Notes under the pieces: generated by a model
Told to the model about the DNA's origin: nothing
Databases searched by the model: none
The model's input: the letters and a program-made list of their open reading frames with translations, nothing else
Made by a program: the position numbers and the translations under genes
Part shown: one piece after another, positions 1-8,650 of the stretch
How the letters are laid out: every line of letters begins with the position of its first letter
Numbering within the stretch: position 1 is the stretch's first letter
Assembly: GCA_945875545.1 (NCBI GenBank)
Contig: CAMCKZ010000030.1
Location: 1-33,446, forward strand
Direction: 5' to 3'
From: Polyangium aurulentum
GTDB taxonomy: Bacteria > Myxococcota_A > Polyangia > Polyangiales > Polyangiaceae
Length of the DNA stretch: 33,446 nucleotides

Positions 1-840
<840 letters not shown>

Positions 841-930
841 GCGCGGTTCGAGCGCAGGCGAATGCATGTAACTAGTTGAAAACGTTTGATATTTTCCCCC
901 CAATAATTGCATCGAGAGAGAGAAAAGTCC

Positions 931-2355
931 ATGACGCCGAAGGAAGCGATCGAGCTTGGTAAGAAGCACAATGTTCAGTTTGTCGATCTGAAGTTCATCG
1001 ACTTTCCCGGGGTGTGGCAGCACACCACCATCCCCGCGTGGCGACTGGACGAAGACCTTTTTGAAGACGGCATTGGCTTCGACGGCTCCTCGATTCGCGG
1101 CTGGCAGCCCATCAACGCGAGCGACATGCTCATGATTCCTGATGCTTCGACGGCGAAGATCGATCCGTTTTACGAGCGCCCGACGATCACATTTGTGTGC
1201 ACTATACACGACCCGATCACGAAGCAAGAATACAGCCGCGATCCTCGTTATATCGCCAAGAAGGCCGAGGCTTACCTCAAGCAAACAGGCATCGGCGACA
1301 CGTGCTTTATGGGGCCCGAGGCCGAGTTTTTCGTCTTCGACAACGTGCGTTTTGATCACTCGCAAGCGAACGCGGGTTTCTACTTTCTCGACTCCAACGA
1401 AGGCATTTGGAACCAGGGCAAAGAGGGCACCGCCGAGAACCCAAACCTCGGTTACAAAATTCGCCACAAGGAGGGTTACTTCCCTGTCATGCCGACCGAC
1501 CAGCTCGCCAACTTGCGCATGGACATGATGGCCATGCTGCAAGAAACCGGCGTCACCGTGGAGGTTGGTCACCACGAGGTTGCAACCGGCGGTCAGTGCG
1601 AAATCGGCTGCAAATTTGCTTCGCTTCTCGTCGCCGCAGACCAGCTCGGTTGGTACAAATACGTGGTGCGAAACGTCGCTCGCAAACATGGCAAGTCGGT
1701 CACGTTTATGCCGAAGCCCCTCTTCGGCGACAACGGCAGCGGCATGCACGTGCACCAGTCGCTCTGGAAAGACGGCCAGCCCCTCTTTGGCGGCGACGGC
1801 TACGCGGGCCTGTCGGACATGGCGCGCTATTACATCGGCGGCATCATCAAACACGCGAAGTCTCTCGCGGCCCTCACCAACCCCACAACGAACAGCTACC
1901 GCCGGCTCGTTCCAGGTTTCGAGGCCCCGGTGAACCTCGCGTATTCGAGCCGCAATCGGTCCGCGTCCGTGCGCATTCCGATCTCCGGTCCGTCCCCCAA
2001 GGCGAAGCGTATTGAGGTGCGTTTTCCCGATCCATCTTGCAATCCGTACCTCGCGTTTTCGGCCATGCTCATGGCCGGCCTCGACGGCATTCAGAACAAG
2101 ACCGACCCGGGCGACCCCCTCGACAAAGACATCTACGCGCTGTCACCTGAAGAACTTCGCACCGTTCCGAAAATGCCCGGCAGCCTCGACGAGTCGCTCG
2201 CGGCTCTCGAAGAAGATCACGAGTACCTTCTTCGCGGCGGCGTCTTCACGAAAGATGCCCTCGACGAGTGGATCGAATTCAAGCGCACGCGCGAACTGAA
2301 TCCGATTCGCATGCGCCCAACGCCACACGAGTTTACGCTGTACTACGACATCTAG
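931..2355 (+). CDS. glnA: Glutamine synthetase, type I (GSI-beta)
   Basis: It catalyses ATP-dependent condensation of glutamate and ammonium to glutamine as a cytoplasmic dodecamer. The 474-aa length is normal for GSI. The start at 931 ([14 protein letters not shown]) follows a GAGAGAGA purine stretch; an in-frame ATG eight codons earlier would put that stretch inside the gene. Visible motifs are the beta-Grasp segment with FDGSS near 50, GPEAEFF near 130, the ATP-site [10 protein letters not shown] near 265-275, and NRSASVRIP near 350. The adenylylation loop reads [11 protein letters not shown] with Tyr402 in the place of E. coli Tyr397, so the enzyme should be controlled by GlnE-type adenylylation, consistent with the intact PII site upstream. 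No clear promoter was found in the 90-bp gap after glnB. Confidence 0.97.
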   Translation: MTPKEAIELGKKHNVQFVDLKFIDFPGVWQHTTIPAWRLDEDLFEDGIGFDGSSIRGWQPINASDMLMIPDASTAKIDPFYERPTITFVCTIHDPITKQEYSRDPRYIAKKAEAYLKQTGIGDTCFMGPEAEFFVFDNVRFDHSQANAGFYFLDSNEGIWNQGKEGTAENPNLGYKIRHKEGYFPVMPTDQLANLRMDMMAMLQETGVTVEVGHHEVATGGQCEIGCKFASLLVAADQLGWYKYVVRNVARKHGKSVTFMPKPLFGDNGSGMHVHQSLWKDGQPLFGGDGYAGLSDMARYYIGGIIKHAKSLAALTNPTTNSYRRLVPGFEAPVNLAYSSRNRSASVRIPISGPSPKAKRIEVRFPDPSCNPYLAFSAMLMAGLDGIQNKTDPGDPLDKDIYALSPEELRTVPKMPGSLDESLAALEEDHEYLLRGGVFTKDALDEWIEFKRTRELNPIRMRPTPHEFTLYYDI

Positions 2356-2388
2356 TCAGCGAAATACGTAGCGCAGTCACTACCAAGA

Positions 2389-2417
2389 CCCGGCACATGT
2401 TCGCGTGTGTCGGGTTT
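2389..2417 (+). terminator. Probable terminator after glnA
   Basis: Inverted repeat CCCGGCACA (2389-2397) and TGTGTCGGG (2406-2414), nine pairs including one G-U, with an 8-base loop, followed directly by TTT and a pyrimidine-rich stretch. It begins 34 bp after the glnA stop. The U-tract is short, so efficiency is uncertain. Confidence 0.55.
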
Positions 2418-2484
2418 CCTTGCGTGTGTGAGCCCGACCAGACAAAAAAAAAGCTGTCCATGCCTCTATTTCCGTGTTTTGTTC

Positions 2485-2512
2485 TTGACGCGCCGCGTAA
2501 TTGAGTCATGCT
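2485..2512 (+). promoter_or_regulatory. Possible sigma-70-type promoter of the malic enzyme gene
   Basis: TTGACG (2485-2490) matches the -35 consensus at 5 of 6. After 16 bp a weak -10 hexamer CATGCT lies at 2507-2512. A nine-A run at 2444-2452 lies further upstream and could act as an UP-like element. Initiation a few bases downstream would give a short leader with the ribosome site AGGAGA (2527-2532), in agreement with a start at 2538. Confidence 0.35.
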
Positions 2513-2537
2513 GCGGGGTGCCAACCAGGAGAATCGT

Positions 2538-4271
2538 ATGCGCCGAGTAAGCCCATTGTTTGATGTTGTTCGCGATGCAACGGGGCGCGAGCTCCTTCAG
2601 GTCTATGTCGACGGCATCGAACTTCTTCGTCTCACCATGACGAACAAGGGAACCGCTTTTTCAATGGAGGAGCGTCGCGCGCTTCGCATCGACGGCCTGC
2701 TGCCGCCCAACGTGTCGACCCTCGACGAACAACTCGCGCTCGCCGTGGCGGCGTTTCGGCGCGCCCCCCTCGACCTCGACAAATACCAATTTCTACGCGC
2801 CTTGCAGGAGCGCCACGAGGTGCTATTCTACGCCCTCTTGGAGCGCAACCTCACAGAGGTTTTGCCCATCGTGTACACGCCCACCGTCGGCGAAGCGGTG
2901 CAAAAGTTCTCGCAAATTTACCAGTTTCCCCGCGGCCTCTCTTTCAGTCCGCGCAACATCGATCGCTCCGAAGAGGTCTGCCGAAACTTCCCCTGGGACG
3001 ACGTGCGCATGATCGTCGCGACCGACTCCTCGGCCATTCTTGGCATCGGCGATCAGGGCTACGGAGGCCTAGCGATCAGCATCGGAAAGCTTGCACTCTA
3101 CACGGCCGGCGGCGGCGTGAGCCCGATGCACACAGCCCCCGTGAGTCTCGATGTGGGCACGGAACGAACCGACCTTTTGGAAGACCCAGCCTACCTCGGC
3201 GTGCGGCACCGCCGACTGAAAGGCGAGGAATACATGGCCTTTTTCGACCGTTTCGTCGCGGGCGTCAAGGCGCGTTGGCCCAAGGCGATCATCCAATGGG
3301 AAGACCTCGCGAAGGAGTCGGCGTTCACGGTTCTTGAGCGGTACCGAAAGGTGCAGCCGAGTTTCAACGACGACATTCAGGGCACCGGAGCTGTCACGCT
3401 GGCCGGCGTTCTCGAGGCCTGCCGGCGTCGGGGCACCAAGTTTTCGAACGAGCGCATTCTCGTTTACGGTGCGGGCGCGGGCGGCATCGGCGTGACCTGG
3501 GCCCTGTGGATGGGGCTCCAACGCGAGGGACTGAGCCCAGAAGAGGCCGCATCGCGCATCTTCGTTCTCGATTCCAAGGGCCTTCTCACGGACGACCGCC
3601 CGATGGAAGATTACAAGAAACCCTACGCGCAAAAACGCGAGCGCTTGGAGGGCTGGAAGTTCGCGGGCACAAACCCCGACCTCCTCGAAACCGTGCAGAA
3701 TGCACGCATCACGACCATCATCGGGCTCTCGGGGCAAGCGGGCGCGTTCACCGAAGAGATCGTCCGCGCAGTCGCAAAAAACGTGGATCGGCCCACGGTT
3801 TTCGCACTCTCGAACCCCACGAGCATTTGCGAAGCCAACCCCGTCGACGTCATCGCGTGGACCGGCGGCAAGGCATTTGTCGCAACGGGCAGCCCGTTTC
3901 CCGCGGTCGAATACGGCGGTCAAACGATTCCGATTGGCCAGGGCAACAACGCCTTCATCTTCCCGGGCCTCGGCTTCGGCTGCATTCTGGCCGACGCCAA
4001 AGAGATCACCGACACCATGGTTCTCGAGGCCTCCTACGCGCTGGCCGAATACGTCGAGAAGCACCACGGCGAGTCGCTCTCGCTGTACCCCCCCGTCGAC
4101 GAGCTTCGCACCGTGAGCCTTGAGGTCGCGGCCCGAGTCATTCTTCAGGCGCAAAAAGACGGCGTGAGCCAGCGGCCTTCGCTGACGCTTGATGGCGCAC
4201 GTCAGCTTGCCAAGCAAAAAGCCTGGAAGGCCGAGTACTTGCCGATCGTCAGGGCCGAGCGTCGCCAGTAG
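2538..4271 (+). CDS. maeA: NAD-dependent malic enzyme (oxaloacetate-decarboxylating)
   Basis: It oxidatively decarboxylates L-malate to pyruvate and CO2 with NAD+, linking the TCA cycle to the pyruvate pool. The 577-aa length and unbroken family sequence fit the large MaeA/eukaryote-type class (about 565 aa) rather than the shorter MaeB. Visible motifs are LERNLTEVLPIVYTPTVGEA (about 96-115), the catalytic and metal region with ATDSSAILGIGDQGYGG (about 160-177), IQWEDLAKESAF, FNDDIQGTGAVTLAG (about 275-289), and the nucleotide-binding VYGAGAGGIG. The start at 2538 follows AGGAGA with good spacing; an in-frame ATG at 2508 would place the likely promoter and ribosome site inside the gene. Two dispersed 11-mers lie in the coding region (3092 and 3694). 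The convergent neighbour is separated by the repeat array at 4277-4398. Confidence 0.95.
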   Translation: MRRVSPLFDVVRDATGRELLQVYVDGIELLRLTMTNKGTAFSMEERRALRIDGLLPPNVSTLDEQLALAVAAFRRAPLDLDKYQFLRALQERHEVLFYALLERNLTEVLPIVYTPTVGEAVQKFSQIYQFPRGLSFSPRNIDRSEEVCRNFPWDDVRMIVATDSSAILGIGDQGYGGLAISIGKLALYTAGGGVSPMHTAPVSLDVGTERTDLLEDPAYLGVRHRRLKGEEYMAFFDRFVAGVKARWPKAIIQWEDLAKESAFTVLERYRKVQPSFNDDIQGTGAVTLAGVLEACRRRGTKFSNERILVYGAGAGGIGVTWALWMGLQREGLSPEEAASRIFVLDSKGLLTDDRPMEDYKKPYAQKRERLEGWKFAGTNPDLLETVQNARITTIIGLSGQAGAFTEEIVRAVAKNVDRPTVFALSNPTSICEANPVDVIAWTGGKAFVATGSPFPAVEYGGQTIPIGQGNNAFIFPGLGFGCILADAKEITDTMVLEASYALAEYVEKHHGESLSLYPPVDELRTVSLEVAARVILQAQKDGVSQRPSLTLDGARQLAKQKAWKAEYLPIVRAERRQ

Positions 4272-4276
4272 GCGTT

Positions 4277-4398
4277 GGCTGCAGTGTGCATGCGTGTAGT
4301 CTGCATCGAGTGACGCATGCGATGTAGTTTACATCGAATGACGTATGCGTGAGGTCTACAGAGATCCGCGCATACGTGTAGGATGCATCTACATTGCT
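4277..4398. repeat. Degenerate 27-28-bp tandem array carrying the dispersed 11-mer
   Basis: The convergent intergenic space between the malic enzyme and cytochrome-type genes is almost entirely repeat. Units start with TGCGT/TGCGA/TACGT and end near GACGCA: 4291-4317 (27 bp), 4318-4345 (28 bp), 4346-4372 (27 bp), and a partial unit from 4373. Each unit has the 11-mer at the same place: TGTAGTCTGCA (4295), TGTAGTTTACA (4323, inside the palindrome GATGTA-GTT-TACATC), the decayed TGAGGTCTACA (4350), and TGTAGGATGCA (4377). One more, TGCAGTGTGCA, precedes them at 4280. The array is much more AT-rich than its surroundings. It may act as a bidirectional end-of-operon structure or as a protein-binding array; both are inference. 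Confidence 0.85.
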
Positions 4399-5601
4399 CT
4401 AGTTGCCGAGCCAGGCGGCGAGCCTGGCACGCCTGGTCTCGTTCAGTGGAACGGTGGCGGGCGGCATGTTTTGCAGCACAACGACCCGTTGCTTGATGAG
4501 GGCGCGGTTCGCAACCCAGGCGCCGTACGTCGACAGATTGAGTCTGCCCGGGGCCGTGACGGCGTGGCATTGGAGGCAGGTTTCGCGGGCAATCGGCAAC
4601 ACCTTGTCGATCCAGTCCAGTTCGTCGGGGCTGGCGGGGCCCGCGTCGACGGGTGCCGGTCCAGCATCCGTTCCACCATCGGTGGTGGCGACGGGAGCGC
4701 CCGTGAACGGGGCCAAATACGCGCGACGACCGGAGAGCGTGACGCCGATGCTGAAGGACTTGCAGGTGCCCTGTCCGTCGCCGTCGAGATCGCCCAAAAG
4801 CCGCAAAAAGCCTAGGGCTCCATCCTTTTCGGCGGACCCCAGATCGAACTCCTGAATGATGCCGTTCAGCTCTTCGAGGGTGACCCCACCGCCGATGACG
4901 CCCGTGACGCGGCCGTGCTCGTTTTCGTCGAGAACGAGGCGCACGCGGGCGCCCTTCAAGTGAAACTTGAACTTCTCAGCGAAAACATAGACGAGGAGCG
5001 TGAGGTTGAACGGGCCGACCTCGAAAACACCGTTTTTGATGGCGCCGACCGCGTGGGTTTCGTCGCCCGTCGGGTCGAGCTCGAAGGTTTGGTTCGGGTC
5101 AAGCTCGCCGTCGGTTCCCATGGTTGGCGTGCCGAGGCCCGAGCGAAAACGGACCTCTACACACGGGTCGTCCTTCAGGTTGTCGATGCCGTCGAGGGTG
5201 ATGGTTGAAAGGAGCTGCCCGTTCTCGATGGCCCCTTTGATGATGAGGTTGACGTCGGCGGCGGTGATGCCGTCGAGGAGCGGCAGGAGTTTGGCGAGCT
5301 GGTTGTCGATGCCTGGCCGGCCCTCGGCATCCAGGTAATCGCCCTGCTTGCACGTCAGGAGCTTGCTTTCGTCGGGCTGATTGGCGTCGCTGACGAGGCC
5401 GTCGATGTCGAAACCGGCGGTAACGCCCTTCGGATTTTCGCGGGCGAAAGCGAGCCGCGAAAGAATCGTGGTTTGCGAGGCTCCGGGGGTGCACGTATCG
5501 CCGACGCGTTGGTTTTTTTCAGGTGAACTGCAGCCCATCGCGAGAGCGCCCACGGTGCCAAGAAGGCCTGCAGCGATGACGCTGGAACGGGAAAAGAGCA
5601 T
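4399..5601 (-). CDS. Lipoprotein with a C-terminal c-type haem motif
   Basis: This is a 400-aa exported lipoprotein, last gene of the minus-strand block. The N-terminus MLFSRSSVIAAGLLGTVGALAMGC has a hydrophobic stretch and lipobox with Cys24. The middle (about 40-290) is not recognised; it has beta-rich, calcium-protein-like segments with many Asp/Gly. The last 70 residues look like half of a class I cytochrome c: CLQCH at 342-346, and NMPP with Met379 as plausible distal ligand, followed by a terminal helix ending AAWLGN. Its ATG shares one base with the TGA of the DUF1552 gene (TGATG), implying translational coupling. Similar CxxCH tails occur next to DUF1552/DUF1592 genes, so a periplasmic or outer-membrane redox role is inferred; substrate unknown. 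The motif array lies directly downstream. Confidence 0.8.
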   Translation of the reverse strand: MLFSRSSVIAAGLLGTVGALAMGCSSPEKNQRVGDTCTPGASQTTILSRLAFARENPKGVTAGFDIDGLVSDANQPDESKLLTCKQGDYLDAEGRPGIDNQLAKLLPLLDGITAADVNLIIKGAIENGQLLSTITLDGIDNLKDDPCVEVRFRSGLGTPTMGTDGELDPNQTFELDPTGDETHAVGAIKNGVFEVGPFNLTLLVYVFAEKFKFHLKGARVRLVLDENEHGRVTGVIGGGVTLEELNGIIQEFDLGSAEKDGALGFLRLLGDLDGDGQGTCKSFSIGVTLSGRRAYLAPFTGAPVATTDGGTDAGPAPVDAGPASPDELDWIDKVLPIARETCLQCHAVTAPGRLNLSTYGAWVANRALIKQRVVVLQNMPPATVPLNETRRARLAAWLGN

Positions 5602-6920
5602 CAGGATGCCTCGATCGCGGTGAGCCGGTCCGACGATTTTGCGGTGTCGAGACCGTAGTCGGCGCGGCGCAGGCCCATGGCGTTCACCAGGGTCAGCATG
5701 ACGCGGCTCGCGTTGTCTTCGGTGGTGGACTTGATGTGCAGGCCGGTCTTCAAAAAGCCTCCGCCCTTGCCCGCAACGATGAGCGGGTAGTTGTTCAGCT
5801 GGTGCGTACGACCAAAACCACAATCGGTCGTACCGAGTATGACGCAATTATCGAGGAGGGTGCCGCTGCCTTCTGGGATCGCCTTGAGGGCACCGAGAAG
5901 GTAGGCAAATTCCTGCATAATCGTGAGAATAATCCCGTGCACGTTGGGCTGGTTTCCGGCCTCGTCGTGGGTGAGTTGGTGGTGGCCGGCGCTCGCGGTG
6001 CCGATCAAAATGTCGGCGAGGGGCTGGGTGAACATGTCGAAAAAGACCCGCGTCTGATCGCACGCCAAGGCCATCGCGAGAAGATCGCTCATGGCGCGGC
6101 TCACGGCGCTGAGCTGTTGGCGGCCCGCAACATCGGTGTAGTCTGCAAGTGGTGCGTTCGGCAGTGCGCAGGCCGCGAGGGAGACCGGCGAGGCTTCCAA
6201 ACGGGCAATCTGGCGTTCGAGGGAACGCACGCCCTCCAAATGCTGCTCGATGCGGGCTCTGTCGCTCGCGCCGAGGCGCGCCTTGAGCGCGGTCGATTGG
6301 GCCAGCACGCCGTCGAGAACGCTGCGGCGAAGGGGCAGGCGAGGGTCGGGGCCGGTGGTGGCGTTGGGGTCGCGAAAGTCTTCGCCGAAGAGGCGATCGA
6401 AGAGCCTCGCGGGGCTCGTCTCGATGGGATTCATCTGCGTTGGGCTCGCGTAGGAAAGGCTGCGCGTGCTGCGTTGAACCCCGAACTCCAAGGAGCGAAA
6501 ACGCGTTTCGCCGCCAAGTTCTTTTGCAATAACCTGGTCGACGGTCGGTGCAACATACATGTCGGTTCGCAGGGCGGCGCCCGTGAGAAGGCCCGCGGGC
6601 CCGGCGCCGTGAGGTCGGTCGTTTTTCACGTTGACCTTGAAGCCCGTGATGACGTTGATGTCGGCCTTGTGCGCCGCAAGAGGCGCGAGCTGCTCGGACA
6701 ACTGCCAATTCGTGCCCTCGCCGGTCGGTGCCCAGCGATCGGGAATGACGCCGTTGCCCCAGAAGAAGACGCCGAAGCGCTTGGGGAAGGGCGTTCCGTT
6801 CGCGTAGGCGGTGCCAGACGCGTTCATGAAGGCTTCGAGGGGTGGGAGGGCCACCGAGACGGCGGCGCCGCCTACGAGGCCCCTGAGCACGGTGCGGCGG
6901 TCGAGTTTGAAGTTAGGCAT
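5601..6920 (-). CDS. DUF1552 family protein, Tat-exported
   Basis: This 439-aa protein belongs to the DUF1552 family, which is usually found beside DUF1592/DUF1588 proteins in Planctomycetes and myxobacteria and has no established function. The start at 6920 gives MPNFKLDRRTVLRG, a twin-arginine motif (Arg8-Arg9) followed by a hydrophobic segment to about residue 30, so folded export by Tat is likely. Family hallmarks are FGVFFWGNGVIPDRWAP near 45-61, GPAGLLTG near 100, SLEFGVQRSTRSLSYASP, and the C-terminal TDCGFGRTHQLNNYPLIVAGKGGG. This last part recalls sulfatase/alkaline phosphatase-like DUF1501 and DUF1552 proteins. It starts 5 bp after the DUF1592 gene stops and overlaps the next gene by 1 bp. 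Two dispersed 11-mers lie in it (6137, 6549). Confidence 0.88.
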   Translation of the reverse strand: MPNFKLDRRTVLRGLVGGAAVSVALPPLEAFMNASGTAYANGTPFPKRFGVFFWGNGVIPDRWAPTGEGTNWQLSEQLAPLAAHKADINVITGFKVNVKNDRPHGAGPAGLLTGAALRTDMYVAPTVDQVIAKELGGETRFRSLEFGVQRSTRSLSYASPTQMNPIETSPARLFDRLFGEDFRDPNATTGPDPRLPLRRSVLDGVLAQSTALKARLGASDRARIEQHLEGVRSLERQIARLEASPVSLAACALPNAPLADYTDVAGRQQLSAVSRAMSDLLAMALACDQTRVFFDMFTQPLADILIGTASAGHHQLTHDEAGNQPNVHGIILTIMQEFAYLLGALKAIPEGSGTLLDNCVILGTTDCGFGRTHQLNNYPLIVAGKGGGFLKTGLHIKSTTEDNASRVMLTLVNAMGLRRADYGLDTAKSSDRLTAIEAS

Positions 6921-6925
6921 GATGG

Positions 6926-8644
6926 TTACTCGCCCTGAGCGGGTGCGCTTGCAATGCGGAAGGAGTCGCTCATGGCGACGGATTTGAGGAGCGCGTGCAA
7001 ACGATGACCGCCTGCAATAAAGCTGGTCGTCAGGGAGTTGATCTCCGCCTGCTCGCCCTTGCCCGCCGTGTGGCCGTAGGCAAAACGATGAATTTTCTTG
7101 ACAACGCACTGGGGAAAGTCTGGGTGGCGGGCGACCAATTCCGAGAGCTGAAGGGCGCCATCAAACGTCGAGCCGTCGAGTTCGCCGGTGAGGTCAAGGG
7201 GCGCGCCGTTGTCGGTCTTGCGGAACTTGCCCGCGCCGTCGAAGCCCTCGAGGGGAAGGCCCACCGAGTCGATGGGAATGTGGCAGCCGGCGCAGAATGG
7301 CACCGTCTGGTGAGCCAGCAAACGCTCGCGCATCGTGCGAAGATTGGCCGCGACCTCGGGGATCGCCGTGTCGACGTTCGCCGGCGGCGGGCTCACTGTT
7401 TGGCAAAGGAGCGTCTCGCGAATAAACGCCCCGCGCTTGGTGGGACTAGACCCTGTAGGGTGCGCGTAATACGCGAGGAATCCGATGGACCCCAAGAGGC
7501 CCGAACGGGGAGAATCGCTGGGGAATGTAACGAGGCCAAAGCCTGTCTGAGAAGGGGCCGCGACGTCGTAGAGCGCGGCGAGCTTGCGGTTCACGAACGT
7601 TTCGCGCGTCGTGAACATGCTCCGCAGATCGGCCTTTGTGTCGAGGGCGATGCGCTGAATGTCGAGCAGGACCTCTTGCCTAGCGGCCGGGCCCACTTCG
7701 CCGCTAAACGACGTGAAGATCGTCGTGTCTTTGGCGAGATCTTGGAGCCCGCGAAGGTGCAGCCACTCGTCGACGAAAGACGAGAGCCCGCGCCGGGCCT
7801 TGGGGTCTGCGAGGAGTCGATCAACTTGCGCCTCAAGCCCCGACGCCTTCGCCAGATCGCCCTTCTTGGCGGCGTCGAGAAGGGCCTCGTCGGGTGGGCC
7901 GTCCCACAGGAAAAACGCTAGCCGCGAAGCAAATTCCGTATCCGAGTAGCGATGCTCTTGGGGCTTGGCCGGGGTCGGGGAACCAACCTCGACGCGGTAA
8001 ATAAATTCCGGTGACTGGAGAAGCGCTGCGACGAGAAATCGAACCGATTGCGCGGGCGCTTGCATCGCCGTTCCGGCGTTGGTCGCAAGAACCATGAGGG
8101 CGTCGAGTTCCGTCTCGGTCACGTCGCGACGCCACAAACGGCGACCGTACTTCGACGCGATGGATCGAAGGCACGGCGCGTCGATCGTGGGCGTGGGCGT
8201 GGGCGTGCCGACGAGGCAAGGCGCGAACCGCGCGGCGGCCGCTTCGGTGGCCATGATTTGTTTGCCAATGTCGTAGGCGATGGCCTCGAGGTTCTCGACG
8301 CCGCGAGGCGAAATGCTGGAAACGCTCGACCCCACCGACGCCGCACCCTCGACCATCACGTCGGGTTCGGGCGGCACGGCAACGATGATGGCGTCGCCGA
8401 ACACGTCGAGAATCGCGTTCTGAAATTGCGATTCGGTGAGGCGCCGCAATGCCGACGGCTCGGACTGAAAGGCACCGGCAGTCGTGTCCGCGGTGCCATT
8501 CGGCGTGACCATTGGGGCCGAGGTAGGCTCCGCTGCGGTCTCGAAACACGCCGCAAGCGAACCCAGAAGAACCGCGGTGCCGACGGCGGCGGCGGTACCG
8601 AGCGTGCGGGCCTGGGGACGGAATCGTTTTGTAAGCATTTTCAT
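6926..8644 (-). CDS. DUF1592/DUF1588-family lipoprotein (PSD-type, CxxCH)
   Basis: This is a 572-aa exported protein of the multi-domain family with DUF1587, DUF1595, DUF1592, DUF1588 and DUF1585 in that order. The N-terminus has a signal ending in the lipobox LAAC with Cys33. RRLTESQFQNAILDVFG (about 66-82) is the DUF1587 start; RRLWRRDVTETELDAL is DUF1595; ASRLAFFLWDGPPDEALLDAA is DUF1592. The DUF1588 part contains RETLLCQTVSPPPANVD and the haem-type CAGCH, and VVKKIHRFAYGH is DUF1585. In Planctomycetes this family pairs with cytochrome-like or DUF1552 proteins, as here; biochemical activity is unproven. ATG 8644 and ATG 8638 are both possible starts. The gap to the upstream hydrolase gene is only 6 bp, so the genes are co-transcribed. 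Confidence 0.9.
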   Translation of the reverse strand: MKMLTKRFRPQARTLGTAAAVGTAVLLGSLAACFETAAEPTSAPMVTPNGTADTTAGAFQSEPSALRRLTESQFQNAILDVFGDAIIVAVPPEPDVMVEGAASVGSSVSSISPRGVENLEAIAYDIGKQIMATEAAAARFAPCLVGTPTPTPTIDAPCLRSIASKYGRRLWRRDVTETELDALMVLATNAGTAMQAPAQSVRFLVAALLQSPEFIYRVEVGSPTPAKPQEHRYSDTEFASRLAFFLWDGPPDEALLDAAKKGDLAKASGLEAQVDRLLADPKARRGLSSFVDEWLHLRGLQDLAKDTTIFTSFSGEVGPAARQEVLLDIQRIALDTKADLRSMFTTRETFVNRKLAALYDVAAPSQTGFGLVTFPSDSPRSGLLGSIGFLAYYAHPTGSSPTKRGAFIRETLLCQTVSPPPANVDTAIPEVAANLRTMRERLLAHQTVPFCAGCHIPIDSVGLPLEGFDGAGKFRKTDNGAPLDLTGELDGSTFDGALQLSELVARHPDFPQCVVKKIHRFAYGHTAGKGEQAEINSLTTSFIAGGHRLHALLKSVAMSDSFRIASAPAQGE

Positions 8645-8650
8645 TGGATT

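Noticed and set aside
1198-1208. Single 11-mers as classical operators
   Set aside because: About 25 of 30 copies are inside genes, far from starts, and next to functionally unrelated genes, so a simple repressor regulon is unlikely.
2508-2537. Earlier ATG for the malic enzyme at 2508
   Set aside because: It would put the AGGAGA ribosome site and the likely -10 element within the coding region; 2538 has better spacing.
4291-4390. CRISPR or phage attachment site in the 27-28-bp array
   Set aside because: The repeats are contiguous and degenerate, with no spacers, integrase or tRNA nearby.
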